Below are positions 43,141-55,650 of a stretch of DNA of 64,000 nt, one piece after another (position 1 is the first letter of the stretch; every line of letters starts with the position of its first letter). Position numbers and translations under genes: made by a program. Source of the DNA: Gnetum montanum (lineage: Eukaryota > Streptophyta > Gnetopsida > Gnetales > Gnetaceae); NCBI GenBank assembly GCA_015680685.1, contig MNCI01010828.1, forward strand, positions 140,246 to 204,245. The letters are read 5' to 3'. The notes under the pieces were generated by a model. The model was not told the DNA's origin, did not search any database, and was given only the letters and a program-made list of their open reading frames with translations.

Positions 43141-44400
43141 ATCCAAAATAGTGAGCAAGGTCATCCCTTCTCAAAGGTGTTATGTGCACTAGCCATTCTA
43201 AATTCATGGAAAGGTTTGGTTTGTTGCACATTAACTAATAATCTCTTATCAGGGCTCTTAGGTTTGTATATGGTCATGGCCCCTGAAGGAAAGGTTGTAT
43301 GAATAATGTAAGATCCTTCCCATAGTGTTTGAAATTTTGTGCGTTGTGGCACATGTGTGGGATTCTAATAGAGAACCTTATCTCCTAGTTGATACTTAAA
43401 TTTTTGAATCTTCAAGTCACGACATTGCCTCTTATATGCCTTGTGCAACTCATTTGATGATAGGGTAGCTAATTGATTTTTGTCTAGCATATTTAGAGTT
43501 GCCAACGTTTGTTTTTGTAATAAATCAAGATCGAGGTGGAGGTCACAAGCCATGGATAGTGTACAGGGCTTGGTTTGAATCGGAAGTGTTGGAAGCTTTC
43601 CGTACACTAACTCATAGGGAGATTAGCCTATAGGGAGTTTCCAGGTGGAGCGGTATGCCCAAAGAGCATCATTCAGTTTAGTGCTCCAATCTTACCTATA
43701 CTTGCTAATTTTCCTAGTTAATATTTTAGTGATCTCCCTATTGGTGACCTTAGCTTGTCCGTTAGCTTAGGGGTGATAAGGTGTAGTCAATTTATGTTCA
43801 ACCCCTAAGCATTGCATTAACTTCTGAAAATTTGCACCTGTGAAGTATGTTCCATTATTTGAAATAAGTGCACATGGCACACCAAACCTATTTACGATTT
43901 GTTGTTGCACAAATTGTGCAACTATAGATGATGTGTAGTCTATAACAGTAGCTGCTTCAACCCATTTCGAAAGATAGTCTACGGCAACTACGATGTAAGA
44001 TTTTCCATTGGACATTGGTGTAATGGGTCCCATAAAGTATATTCCCTAAATTTCCAAGGGTTCTAAAGGTTGAATCCATTTTTGTGAACCCTCCATTCTA
44101 GCAGTCATTCCCCCATCACATTGGTAGTGCTCACAAGATTGGACAAATTAATGGGCATCCTGAAATAATGTTGGCTAGTAATATCCTACAAGAAAGATCT
44201 TCATAGTCATTCATCTCCCCACATACTGACCCCCACAAGGGCCCTCATGAGTGTCTTGGAGAACTCTCAGTTGGTCTACCTCGGGCACACACCATTGAAT
44301 CAAGCCATCAAGACACACTTTGTAAAGTTGTCCATTGATCTCCATGAAGTGCTTGGCTCTATGAAGAAACTGTTATTTCTTCCTAAGTTCAGCTCTTATG
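43141..44400 (-). pseudogene. Integrase of element A (broken)
   Basis: Minus strand: zinc-domain remnant GPCGGQYVGR and CEHYQCDGGM, then MGPITPMSNGKSYIVVAVDY, ISNNGTYFTGANF, LTTPYHP, and C-terminal LSSNELHKAYKRQ and FQTLWEGSYIIHTTFPSGAM. The first catalytic Asp reads Tyr (GIYFMGP) and the second Asn. Stops are present. Confidence 0.82.
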
Positions 44401-44585
44401 GTGTTTGTTGAGTAAGGAGATAGATGAGAATACTACTATACTAGTTCGTCTCTATGGGTTGGTTATTCACTACACCGACAAAGAGGGCTTCATCAAGAAA
44501 ATGATCGGACATTACATATTAATCCTTTTTACTGTCCTAGTGCAACCGAGATAAATGATCTGCAACTACATTCTCGGTGCCCATT
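44401..44585 (-). pseudogene. Late RNase H remnant of element A
   Basis: The minus strand keeps ENVVADHLSRL and the stretch up to integrase. It is fused at about 44585 to the PBS-proximal end of an LTR, marking a deletion from PBS to RNase H. Confidence 0.65.
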
Positions 44586-44589
44586 GCTA

Positions 44590-44783
44590 AGAGGCAAGGT
44601 ATCCCCTACATTCAACCATATGAATACGAGTGTTTCACGCACGATCCGGTCGAACTCCAAGGACTAAGTGCTTATGCACCTTAATGGAACACTCAGGGTT
44701 AATCAATCATTGTCTTCCCAAACTTACTTGTATTTTCACGGTTGTATGGTTAAGTAAGCTTGAGGTATATAATTTTTTTATTC
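44590..44783 (-). repeat. LTR fragment (U5) at the 5' end of element A
   Basis: Nearly identical to 45140-45322 (the 3' LTR of B), sharing the unusual AGAGGCAAGGT end where the other LTRs have GTGGCGAGGT. It stops after GAGGTATATAA. Confidence 0.75.
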
Positions 44784-45137
44784 TACATGAGAGTGGAGTG
44801 TAGGATGATAGTCTTGGGACACAGGGGTTTTGGTTGTTAGAGGGAAGTGGTTGGGATGTGGTTGTCTTGGGCTAATTACTGTTGTAGATTCATGTCCAAA
44901 ATTGGCAGCAATAGGCACATTTTTTTCAGAGTTGATAGCAACAGACATGTTTTTTGCTGGTTCATGACTAGAAAAATGAGAAGAATGCAGCTAGCATTTT
45001 GTGGCCTATGTATTGTTTGGGTGATGTATGTTGATAGGAATCTGCATATTGTTTGGGTGATGGGTGGTGACGGGAATTTGTGGGAAGGAGCAATTGGTGT
45101 GTGCTTGACTTGTGCTGCTAGGAGATGATACTTGTGG
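44784..45137. other. Unexplained filler between two LTR copies
   Basis: G/T-rich on the plus strand, with two short internal repeats: ATAGCAACAGACATGTTTTTT against AATAGGCACATTTTTTT, and TATTGTTTGGGTGATG twice (about 45010 and 45046). Open frames exist on both strands (44847-45128 plus), but no family is recognised. It matches nothing else in the window. Confidence 0.45.
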
Positions 45138-45898
45138 CTAAAAAGAGGCAAGGTACCCCTACATTCAACCATATGAATACGAGTGTTTCACACATGATCC
45201 GGTCGAACTCCAAGGACTAAGTGCTTATGCACCTTAATGGAACACTTAGGGTTAATCAATCATTGTCATCCCAAACTTACTTGTATTGTCACGGTTGTAT
45301 GGTTAAGTAAGCTTGAGGTATATATTTTTTATAGCTTTTTGTCTTTTTATGTCTCCTGCTAATAAAAGAAAGGGAGAGAGAACTAAGTGACTAACTTACA
45401 TTAACTATTCATTAACTAAGTTCTAAATGTTCCTAACATCAGTATCTGTTCCCACTTTCCATACACATTATGAACCAATGCAACGCTACTAGGATTACCA
45501 AACACTAATCGTTACTAAGTTACCAAGTGCTACACGCATGCTCGAAGTGGTCGTACTTAGTGTATTTAACTAAGGGGGTTGAAGGTTGAGAAAGATATTA
45601 ATTAACTAGAAAAGCATTAAACAATCATGAATGACTAATTAGCTTATTCTATATGCTACAAGGTTTATCATAAAGTTTGTCTTTATTACCGTACACAAAA
45701 TTATGCTCAGGTACAAATTGCTTGAATAAAGATCCGTTCACTCTATGACTCCTACTGTGGGCACATAGAAATAATTCTAACTCTGGAATAACAAAACTGC
45801 AAGAATCTTGCTAAGGGTCTAAGTCTAACTCCCTTGAACAAAGGGCACTGCCTCTTATTTATAGAAGATGAGGTAGGACGCGATATCCCTGCTCATCA
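45138..45898 (-). repeat. 3' LTR of element B (LTR-I type)
   Basis: Minus-strand start TGATGAG at 45898 after the CAGTCATGGGGGTA block; TATAAATAAG at 45854-45863. Only one GATATC palindrome is in U3. The U5 end near 45138 is altered (TAAAAAGAGGC). Confidence 0.85.
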
Positions 45899-47790
45899 TA
45901 CCCCCATGACTGAATGAAAACTTGTCCTCAAGTTCCTTACAAAATATTGGGAAGGTATGGGATTATTGACTTGAATGACAACTAATGGTGAATGGCATGA
46001 TGTGTGAATGGATCAATCATTACAATACATGACAATATTAGTGTTCATGACTACAAGAATAAATACTATATACAATTGACATCTAGACTTATTTGATAGC
46101 TCAGAGAGAAGAGAGAGAAAAGAAGAAGACGTGTTGCTACCGACGCCAGGATTGTGCCTTATGTTGTCCATCCATAACCACACTATCAATCTTGTTCCTT
46201 GCACAATTGTTCCAGCACCAGTCCATCCTAAGTGTTTCCTCTAGGTCCAGTCCATTGTTGTATGATTGTCATATGCACACACAACATAGTCAGATATGAG
46301 CAAGGATAAGTAAATCACAATACAGTTGATACCTTGCCTCGGTGTAAGGTCCATTGGTTGAGTTGTGATATGGCTAATATGGATTCTAGAGATATAACAT
46401 TAGTGACTACCCAAGGTGTAGGGGTTAGGAAAAATTGAAGAAATTGGACCAAGGCCCCCATGACTAAGAGCGATCCTTCGGTAGCAATAGAATGGAAAAA
46501 GATAAGGAATAAGAAAGATGGAGAAAAAGAAACAACAGAAATGCCGATAAAATGGATGTCAGAGATAAGAATGCTAGTGGATTCTCCCCAAAGCAGGTGC
46601 ATGCCATTTATGCCCTGAAAATCCCACATTCAAAGAGTCCATAGGCTCTAGAAATGTTATTTGGAACAAGAGTTATAGTCTTAACCACAAGAATTCACCA
46701 AAAAGAAAACAATGCATCAACCAAAATATAGACTACTGATACAATCGACAATGAGGTGGAAAATGGAGAAAGAATGATGAGGAGAAGAGAATGGAATGGA
46801 GTCCCAAGAATAAGGTGGTGTACAGCCCCTTATGTATGTATGGTTAATGTGATTGAGTGGATCTTATTCCAAATCCAGCCTCAAACAATCCACATCCAGT
46901 GAGTTCACATTAATACCCTTGGTCAATCCATCCACTTGAAGTAACAAGAATGCTTCCCCAAAGAGTCACCAACATTCTGAGGAAACGAGAAAGGGAAAAG
47001 TAGGAAGCAAGAGAGGGCCCTAGTTAGAGAGAACATGTTTATTTAGTTCCATAACCAGTGCTTGTAGCCCAAATGATTATTTTGTCTAAGGGGTGTGCTT
47101 TGAATTCTCTTTTTTTTTTTGCGTAAGAACCACACCATGCAAAGACTTATTTTTATTGGCTCGGCTTCCCAATAATGGAGCAACTTTGGAATGGTAAGGA
47201 AAACTCAAGAAGAAAACATCCAAGAACCCAAAAGAATAGCCAGCACCCATGCATCAAATCCCTTTGAAGTCACACCCTTTTTACTCCTTGAGTCCTTCAT
47301 TAGTTTGAGAAATGCCTAGTCACCAATTTGTTAATAGTTTTATTATTAAAGAAAGGGATTGTACAGTTCCAAGCCAAGAGAGACCATAGAAATTCATGGA
47401 TGCATAGATGACATGGACTCATTACTTGTTATATCAGAAGAACCATACCTTAGTATCAGCATCATAACTCAAAGATAAAAACCAAACATTAGTAATCCAT
47501 AGAATACAGTTCATACCACCATTAGGAGCAATTATTAGGTGAAAAATCTAACAAAATCAAAACAACAAAGAAAGACAAAGACAAAAAAAAACAAATAGTT
47601 ACAAAAAGAAATGAAAAAGTATAATTGATGTTGCAAAACAAAAATAAAAAAAGTTAAAGAAATTTGTAAAACAAACATGTGTAAAAAGAAACTTAAAATG
47701 GAATTGAGGGCTTTAAATGGTTAGCAGAGGTGGTTGTCTCCCCCGTGACTGAGCTGGAAGGAGGAGATACGAAATAGTGAGCAAGGTCAT
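45899..47790 (-). other. Non-coding tail of element B
   Basis: Collinear with the tails of A and C. The hairpin is at 47092-47136. Internal CAGTCATGGGGG-like blocks lie at the LTR border (45899-45915), near 46455 (TTAGTCATGGGGGCC) and near 47740 (CAGTCACGGGGGAGA). T-rich units are at 47630-47690. No convincing gene. Confidence 0.72.
47092..47136 (-). ncRNA. Conserved two-tier hairpin (element B)
   Basis: On the minus strand, outer stem GGTGTG/CACACC and inner stem TTCTT/GAGAA (one G-U pair) enclose an A-rich loop. Confidence 0.5.
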
Positions 47791-47799
47791 CCCTTCTCA

Positions 47800-49020
47800 G
47801 AGGTATTATGTGCACTTGCCATTCTAAATTCATGGAAAGGTTTGTTCTATTGCACATTGACTAATAATCTCTTATTAGGGCTCTCAAGTTTTTATATGGT
47901 CATGGCGACTGAAGGAAAGGTTGTATGAATAATGTAAGGTCCTTCCCACAGTGTTTGAAATTTTTTCTGTTCTGGCACATGTGCAGGATTCCAATAGAAA
48001 ACCTTATCTCCTAGTTGATACTTAACCTTTTGAATCTTCAAGTCATGACGTTGCTTGTTATATGCCTTATGCAACTCATTTGATGATAGGGCATCTAATC
48101 AATTTTTTTCCAGCACGTTTAAAGTTTCCAACCTTTTTTTTTGTGCTAGATCAAGATCGAGGTGGAGGTCACAAGCCATGGATAGTGTACGGAGCTCAGT
48201 TTGAATTGGAAGCGTTGGAAGCTTTTCGTACACTAACTCATAGGGGGAGTAGCCTATAGGGAGTTTCCAGATGGAGTAGTATGCCCAAAGAGCATCATTC
48301 AGTTTAGTGCTCCAATCTTGCCTATACTTGCTAATTGTCCTAGTTAATATTTTAGTGATCTCCCTATTGGTGACCTCACCTTGTTCATTAGCTTGGGGGT
48401 GATAAGGTGTAGTCAATTTATGTTCAATCACTAAGCATTGCATTAACTTCCAAAAAGTTGCACCTGTGAAGTGTGTTCCATTATCCGAAATAAGTGCACA
48501 TGGCACACCAAACCTATTTACGATTTTTTGTTGCACAAATCATGTAGTTGTAGATGATGTGTAATTTGTAACAGCAGCTACTTCAGCCCATTTTGTTAGA
48601 TAGTCTACAGCAACTACAATGTAAGCTTTCCCATTGGACATTAGTGTAATGGGCCCCATAAAGTCTATTCCCCAAATGTCGAGGGGTTCTAATGGTTGAA
48701 TCCATTGTTGTGCACCCTCCATTCTAGCAATCATTCCCCCATCACGTTGAAAGCACTCACAAGATCAAATAAATTGATGGGCATCTCGAAATAATGTTGG
48801 CTAGCAATATCTTGCAAGAAAGATCTTAATAGCCATTCGTCTCCCCGCATAGTGACCCCCACAAGGGCTCTCATGAGCATCTTGGAGAACTCTCAGTTGG
48901 TCTACCTTGGGCATGCACCATTGAACCAAGTCATCAAGACACACTTTGTAAATTTGTCCATTGATCTCCATGAAGTACTTGGCTTTGTGAAGAAACTGTT
49001 GCTTCTTCCTAAAGTCTAGC
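47800..49020 (-). pseudogene. Integrase of element B (broken, catalytic residues kept)
   Basis: Joins element cDNA to the genome. The N-terminal HHCC-type region is at about 48950-48740, with the last Cys region altered. The core has WGIDFMGPITLMSNGKAYIV, ALISDNGTHFTGATF and NEQGEVTNREITKIL, so Asp, Asp and Glu are all present. ELVYEKLPTLPIQTELRTLS and FQTLWEGPYIIHTTFP follow, without a chromodomain. Stops occur near 48540 and 48095. Confidence 0.85.
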
Positions 49021-49149
49021 TCCTGTGGTGTTTATTCAGTAAGGAGATAGGTGAGAATACTAGTATACCAGGTTGTCTCCATGGATTGGTTATTTACTAC
49101 ACTGGCAAAGAGGGCTTCATCAGGAAAATGATTAGACATTACATATTCA

Positions 49150-49740
49150 TCCTCTTTGTTGTCCCAGCACAACCAAGATAAATGATCTGCAACTATGTTC
49201 TCGGTGTCCTTTCAATCGATCATCGTTAGACTGAACTCCTGTAGGATTACCAGCCATCATATAATACGAGGGCTAACCATTGGATTGTTCATGAGGAACC
49301 AGATTGCACTATGATCTATATGGATGAACACTTTGTAACCTAACACATAGTGCCTAAATTTATCTAGTGCAAACACTACAGCCATTAATTCTTTCTCTAT
49401 AGTTGTGTAGTTAAGTTGTGCATTGACGATACTTCTACTTGCATAGTGGATGTAGTAAGGGCATTTTTGGTCATCTAACTATGTAAGTACAGATCCTAAA
49501 GCATAACTAGAAATGTCAGTGATTATGTGGAATAGTCTGGACCAGTCAGGAGCTTGTAGAATGGGAGTTTCTACAAGCTTTTATTTCAAAGTTTGGAATG
49601 CTCGTTCACATTTCCTGGTCCACTCAAATGGTACGTCCTTCTTCATTAGCTCTACCAATGGTTTGGCAACCTTGGAGAAGTTCTCAATGAATCTCCTATA
49701 GTAGCTAGTGTGTCCAAGGAATGACCAAATCTCTTTGATA
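49150..49740 (-). pseudogene. RNase H of element B (broken)
   Basis: Minus strand: FLGHTS.YRRFIENFSKVAKP, ELMKKDVPFEWTRKCER, LFHIITDISSYALGSVLT, QLNYTTIEKELMAVVFAL, HIDHSAIWFLMNNPMVSPRI and VADHLSWLCWD. The order matches element C. Confidence 0.8.
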
Positions 49741-50815
49741 GTTTTCTAATTGTTGGGTGATTCCTTAGATGACCCTAATTTTATATGGGTCTACCTCTAT
49801 TCCTGCATGTGAAACCTTATGCCCAAGCACTATGCATTCTTGGACCATTAAATGGCTTTTCTGCTAGTTGAGCCCTAAATTGGTTTCTATGCATCTTTTC
49901 AGCACTTGCTCTAATAGGTTTAGGACTTGATCAAAACTTGTTCCATAGGTGGAGAAGTCATCCATAAATACTTCCACTCCATTTCCTATCTGCTATTGGA
50001 ATATGCTTAGAACTAGGCATTAAAACATGGCAGGAGCATTGCACAAGCCAAACAGCATTTGTTTATATGAAAACGTTCCCCAAGGACTAGTGATCGTTGT
50101 CTTGGCTTGGTTTTCTAGGGCTATCTGTATTTGGTTGTATCCACTATAGCCATTCAGAAAACTATAATAGTGATGCCTGCTATGGTGTCTAAGACTTGGT
50201 CAACGAATGGCAACGGAAAGTGATCCTTAAATGTTGCCATGTTCAACAGCCTAAAATCTATGCACACCCTCCATTTTCCTCCCTTTTTAGGCATGATCAT
50301 GAGAGGGCTAATCCATTCACTATCAGTAATGGGATATATGAACCCAGCCTTAAGAAGCTATTTTATTTCTTCTTTTACTAACTTTATTTTTGGGTTCAGT
50401 CACCTCTACGGTTGTTTTGGAGGTTTCATGGAGGGATCAGTGTAAATCCTATGCTGGCATATCCTAGGATCTATTCCAGTTAATTTGGGATATGACCAGG
50501 AAAAGGCTTTTGACCACTTATTTATTACTTCCATTAGTCTTTCTTTTTGTTTGGAAGCAAGTCTTGCATTGATGATTACCGGTTTTCTATTTTCAAGGGT
50601 CCTATATTCTAGACCGATGGGCAATGGTTTCAATTATAGGGGCTCTTTTTTTAATTTTTCAGGGATTTCCAACTTCCCCCAGTTGATGTTTTCAAGGTTA
50701 AGGTTTGGAAGTTGGTAGCTGACCTGCTCTAGTGCATCCACACTTTCAATATAAGCATAAGTTATTCCCTTAGTTAGTTCCATGCACGTTAGTGAGTTGC
50801 TCTCTTGATTAGCTA
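49741..50815 (-). pseudogene. Reverse transcriptase of element B (broken)
   Basis: Minus strand: KLEIPEKLKKEPL, PLPIGLEYRTLENRKPVII, AFSWSYPKLTGIDPRICQHR, GFIYPITDSEWISPLMIMPK, KWRVCIDFRLLNMATF, YSGYNQIQIALENQAKTTI, LCNAPAMF and EVFMDDFSTYG (about 49945-49980). A frame change occurs near 50170 and stops are scattered. Confidence 0.82.
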
Positions 50816-51430
50816 TCAACCACTAGGTGTCTTCTTGTCATGTGGTTGTTGCACACAGGTACTTTTGTATGTTAATGTCTTGTGCACATCAGTTGCATGC
50901 AGGTAATGCTAAACTTTGCACAACCCATGATTTCTGTACACAATTGCACCCTGTATCACTATATGCGATGCATGGAACCTTCCTCTTCTCGATCTTTTCA
51001 AAAGTGTTCTCCTTAGATATTTCCAGGGAAAGATCGTGGATTCATACGCATGCATCTATAGTACTTAGCCATGCCCTTCCCATTATTATTGGAAAGTTCC
51101 CTTTACCGTTATTCACTTGTATCACTAGGAAATCAGCTGGGTACAACCACCCACACACAATGGTGATGATGTCCTTCACCAGTCCCAAGGGAATAGTGAT
51201 GGATTGGTTGGCCAACTTTAGGTGAATATTGCTCTTCCTTAATGGAGACAGGTTCTAGGCTTTGTACATTTCTTGTGATATTAAGTTGACTCTGGACCCT
51301 AAATCCAGAAGAGCTTTGCATGGCTCATTCCTAGCGATTTGGAGATAAATTAGGGGGCTTCCAGGATCAGAGAATTTCCTGGAAAGGTGGCCAACTTTAA
51401 TCCAGTCAGTAATAGCATGTGTTAACATAA
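50816..51430 (-). pseudogene. Protease region of element B (broken)
   Basis: Minus strand: IKVGHLSRKFSDPGSPLIY, then ALLDLGSRVNLISQEMYKA where DSG has become DLG (a C-to-T change). GLVKDIITIVCGW, FPIIMGRAWLSTIDA and CIAYSDTGCNCVQ follow. Confidence 0.82.
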
Positions 51431-51499
51431 CCATATGCTTTGAGCTTGGTGTTTGGTTCGAAGGGATCTCTGAAGCCTTATTTTATGGAGAGGCGTTTA

Positions 51500-53996
51500 G
51501 AGGTTCAACTGCTTGTGGTTGTAAGGGCTTGGTCGGACTGTTGGCTCTAAAGAAAGATCTTTTCTTCATATGGTTTTCAAAATCGATAGTGGGTTGAGGA
51601 TTTACAACCCTTGCAGCATTGCGTTGCTGTGATTGAGTAGGGAGTTCCCCTTGCATTGCTGGAGCGGGTGGTAATGGAGCTATTGCTGTGAGAGTTGTAG
51701 ATGGATTTGAAGAATGGTATGTTTATGGGTTATCTTCCCTAGGAGAAGGAGTTCTATAATACTCATGAGCTTGGTAATGATGTTGTGATGTAACATGACT
51801 AACAGAGTCACGTGGAGAGATTGGATGCTGCACGTAGTAGCCATATGGGTCAGGTTGCCAGTAGGGGTATTGTTGCCTTAGTGGGGGCATCCCCCATGAC
51901 TATGGGTATTTCCACTATTGATGTTGCTCAATAGGTTGTGGTGGAGTTCCATTTGGATAATATGTTGAAGGTTGGTGGAATTGCCTTGGGTTACCTTGGG
52001 GATAAGTTAACCGTCGGGGTGTTTGCCGTTCATTTAGTCATGGGTTGAGTGCATACACCCCTGACTCTTGTAGATGTGAGATCACTGGGCAACATCCCTT
52101 AGGATGGTCATATTGGCATATCTCGCATCCACCATCATTGTCTATGTCTGAATCCACAACCTCTTCTATGATGGCCATTTTACCCTTACCCTTGTTACGT
52201 GCATTTTCCACTTCTTTCTTTTTCTTTTTGTCATGATCACTACCTCGCTCCCTAGACTCCTCTATAATTTTAAGAACAGTTTCAAACCTACTATCTAGGG
52301 AGTTCCACATTTGGTCTACCTTTGCCAATATTTCTGTCATTAAATTTTGGAGAGGCAAAGTTTTCCTATTCACCGTCTCTTCGAGTGGTGACTCTTCTTC
52401 CTCCTCACAAAATCTCACTCCCCTTTTTTGGAGGGAAGGATCTATATTGTATTCTTTTGCACTTTCTCTCTTTTGTAGCTCACCTTCTTCTTTGGCTACT
52501 TACTCTAGCAATCTATGAATTTGATGAGACCTAAGCTCTGATAACCTTCCTTGGGCATACGTCCCAAGGGTTCTTCTTATTTCATGCCTAATTCCATCCA
52601 CGAGATGGCATAGTTGATCCCACTGCGAATAACCATGGCCAGGGCAACGATGTAACAGTGCGTAATAGTGGCCCATGGTAGCATCCAAGGGTTCATGATT
52701 TCCTTGCTTCTATCCTTGGATTTTCTTCCATATGTTAGAGACTCAGGAGTACATTTGGTACTTATCATTGAATAGTTCTAACATTGTACTCCACCTCTAA
52801 ATGGATTTCGATTCTAAGGACCGGTACCATCTTTTAGCTTCTTTCACTAATGTCCTTGGGAACAACTTCAGTTTTTTCCATTCATTTTCTATGTTTTACA
52901 AGGCACATGCATCGTGGAATGCTTGTAAATGATTTTGAGGATCAATGTTATATCCCCCTTCAAATCATAGGATGTTGTTCATGTCTAACCTCTTAATCCT
53001 GCTATCCTTTTGGTGCCTTGTGGGAACTCTTATGGCCTCCATTATATCTAGAATGCTTCTAGTTACGAGTAGGGGTTCTTCGTGATCATCTCATTCATAG
53101 CATCTATGGTGTCTATGTAGTTTCCTACTCTCCCTTCTTCTATTCCTTGATTTCTTAGAGTGCCCTCGTCCTCATTCTCGACTGTCTCATCGATGTTTTT
53201 CACTTTGTTTTTCCTTATCCTCATGATTGGTTTTCCTATGACTACGTCTGGACACTGAAGGAGAGGGTGAAGGTGACAATGAAGGTGAAGAAGAAGGAGA
53301 ACCATCACCATGATGGTGTTTTCTACCTTCTCTTTAGTGGTCTCGGCCTCGATCATGATCACGATCAGAACATCCGCCCTTATTGTGTGTTTTTGTTCCT
53401 TCTTTGAATACTTCATGTTTGTGGGTATCAAAACCAGGGTTGTGAATAGTGGAGTGAAGGTTCTGATACACCACCTCCTGACCAGTGTTAGGAGGAGAAA
53501 CATCGTTTTGTGGGGAACCTATTAGAGAAGGTTCATCATCCTCAATTTCTCTCAAAATGTGCAGAGCATTATGGGGCCATTTACCCTTCAAGGATGTATG
53601 GTATCTCTCTTGTCACAAGTCCCTTTGATGTTGCGCTTCTTTGGGATGATAGTCCCTTGTGTCATGATCTCATGCAACATATTCTGGGTATAAAAGCAGC
53701 ATGCCTATTCATGTGAGAGCACGAAGGAGCATGTTGGGGACTGATCGGTCTGGAGGCAACACTTTGTTACCCTCCAAGTCTCTCCAATGTAGTTGTTCAT
53801 CTTGGTGGAGAAGAAAGGTGAAATTGGGTACATACTCATTGGGATCAGTATATACCACATGAAACTGTTGAGGAACTAGTGGATCTTGGTTACGTGTATT
53901 ATGCCACCGACTGCCTCTTGGGTTAGTCCTAGGTGGTCAAGTGCTCTTATGTGAAGAAGAAGAAATTTTTGTCTTGTTCAGTGTGTGATGTACCAT
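51500..53996 (-). pseudogene. gag: gag of element B (broken)
   Basis: Starts at ATG 53996 (minus). LPPDRSVPNMLLRAL is followed by a His/Asp/Ser-rich segment (53300-53450), then LLVTRSILDIMEAIRVPTRH and the core with FEGGYNIDPQNHLQAF and LKLFPRTLVKEAKRWYRSLE (about 53070-52780). LCHLVDGIRHEIRRTL, an acidic segment, and compact motif GCEICQYDHPKGC (52088-52131) follow, then a Pro/Gln-rich tail. Where element C has TAG near 55893, this copy still has CAG, which gives the direction of change. Confidence 0.83.
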
Positions 53997-54092
53997 TGTC
54001 TTATCTTTCTTTGATTAACCCTAAGGATTCTTTCAAATGTTCCAATGATATGAATGATTTCTTATGTTCTACGTAGTGCAAAAATAACTAAG

Positions 54093-54110
54093 TCCTCGGC
54101 AACGGTGCCA
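54093..54110 (-). other. Primer binding site of element B, tRNA-Asp
   Basis: The minus strand reads TGGCACCGTTGCCGAGGA after the LTR end and one T, almost perfectly complementary to tRNA-Asp(GUC) with CCA. Confidence 0.88.
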
Positions 54111-54111
54111 A

Positions 54112-54823
54112 TGCTGAGTGGCGAGGTACCCCTACACTCAACTATACGAATACGAGCGTTTCATGCACGATTCGGTCGAACTCCAAGGACTAAGTGCTTA
54201 TGCGCCTTAATGGAACACTCAGGGTTAATCAATCGTTATCTTCCCAAACTTACTTGTATTGTCATAGTTGTATGGTTAAGTAAGCTTGAGGTATATGATT
54301 TTTTATAGCTTTTTATCTTTTTATGTCTCCTACTAATAAAAGAAAAGGAGAGAGAACTAAGTGACTAACTTACATTAACTATTCATTAACAAAGTTCTAA
54401 ATGTTCCTAACACCAGTATCCATTCCCACTTGCCATACACATCCTAAACCAATGCAACACTACTGGGATTACCAAATGCTAATCGTTACTGAGTTACCAA
54501 GTGCTACATGCATGCTCGAAGTGGTCGTATTGAGTGTATTTAACTAAGGGGGTTAAAGGTTGAGAAAGATATTAGGTAACTAGAAAAAATTAAACAATCA
54601 TGAATTACTAATTAGCTTAATTTGTATGCTGCAAGGTTTATCATAAAGTTCATCTTTATTGTTGTATACAAAATTGTGCTCAGGTACAAATTGCTCGAAT
54701 AAAGATCCATTTACTCTATGACTCCTACTGCAGGCACACAGAAATAATTCTAACTCTGGAATAAAAAAACCACAAGAATCTCGCTAAGGGTCTAAGTCTA
54801 ACTCCCTTGAACAAAGGGCAAAC
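54112..54823 (-). repeat. 5' LTR of element B, U3 start interrupted
   Basis: Matches 45138-45845 closely. The last part (about 50 bases including TATA and the TGATGAG start) is missing where element C begins at 54824. CAAAC at 54819-54823 is the likely target duplication of C. Confidence 0.85.
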
Positions 54824-55649
54824 TGATGAGCCACAATATTTCGTACGCGATATCGCATCCCTGATATTGCGTCTGCATCCACGATATCATGTACACGATA
54901 TCACGGCCCACCGTAATGTCTATAAATAAGAGGCAGCTTTCCCTATTTTAGGCACTTAGATTTAGACCCTTAGCCAAACTCTTGTAGTTTTACCATTCCA
55001 AAGTTAGAATAATTTCCATGTGCCTACAATAGGAGTGTTAAAGTGAACGGATCTTAAGTCGAACAAATTGTACCTAAGCACACATTTGTATACGATAATA
55101 AAGATAAAGTTTCTGATAAACCTTGTAGCATGTGGACTAAGCTAAATAGGAATTAATTATTGTTAAATGTTTAAATGCTTTCCTAGATAATTAATATCTC
55201 TCAACCCTTAACTCTCCTAGTTAAGTGCACTCAGTACGACCACTTTGAGCACGTGTGTAATGCTTGGTAACCCAGTAACGAGTAGCGTTTGGTAATCTCA
55301 GCAGCGTTGCATTAGTTCAGGGTGTGTGCAGCAAGTGGGAATAGATACTGGTGCTAGGACAATTAGAACTTAGTTAGTGAATAGTTAATGAAAGTTAGTC
55401 ACTTAATTCTCTTCACCTTTCCCTATTAGCATAAGACATTAAAAAGATAAAAGATATAAAAATCATATACCTCAAGCTTAGTTAACCATACAATCATGAC
55501 AATACAAGTAAGTTTGGGAAGATAGTGATTGATTAACCTTAAGTGTTCCATTAAGGCGCGTAAGCACTTAGTCCTTTGAGTTCGACCGAATTGCGCGTGA
55601 GACGCTCGTATTCATATGGTTGAGTGTAGGGGTACCTCGCCACTCATCA
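54824..55649 (+). repeat. 5' LTR of element C (826 bp)
   Basis: TGATGAG to CTCATCA. Five GATATC-like palindromes lie in the first 85 bases, and TATAAATAAG is at 54921. U5 closely follows LTR-I of elements 1 and B. Confidence 0.92.
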
Positions 55650-55650
55650 T

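Larger units (their letters stand above)
41056..44783 (-). mobile_element. Element A: internally deleted Ty3/gypsy element
   Basis: On the minus strand: an LTR fragment (44783-44590), a junction straight into late RNase H (about 44580), integrase, tail, and a 5'-truncated LTR of LTR-II type (41692-41056) followed by the tRNA copy. PBS, gag, protease and RT are gone. The two LTR pieces are of different subfamilies, so this is either a recombinant or two adjacent fragments. Confidence 0.7.
45138..54823 (-). mobile_element. Element B: near-complete Ty3/gypsy element (9.7 kb)
   Basis: Minus-strand order: 5' LTR (54823-54112), PBS, gag, PR, RT, RNase H, integrase, tail, 3' LTR (45898-45138). The first ~50 bases of its 5' LTR are cut off by element C, which starts at 54824. 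It has the best preserved integrase catalytic residues in the window but still carries stops in every gene. Confidence 0.88.

Noticed and set aside
44847-45172. ORFs of 93 and 98 codons on opposite strands
   Set aside because: They overlap each other in repeat-bearing filler and resemble no family.
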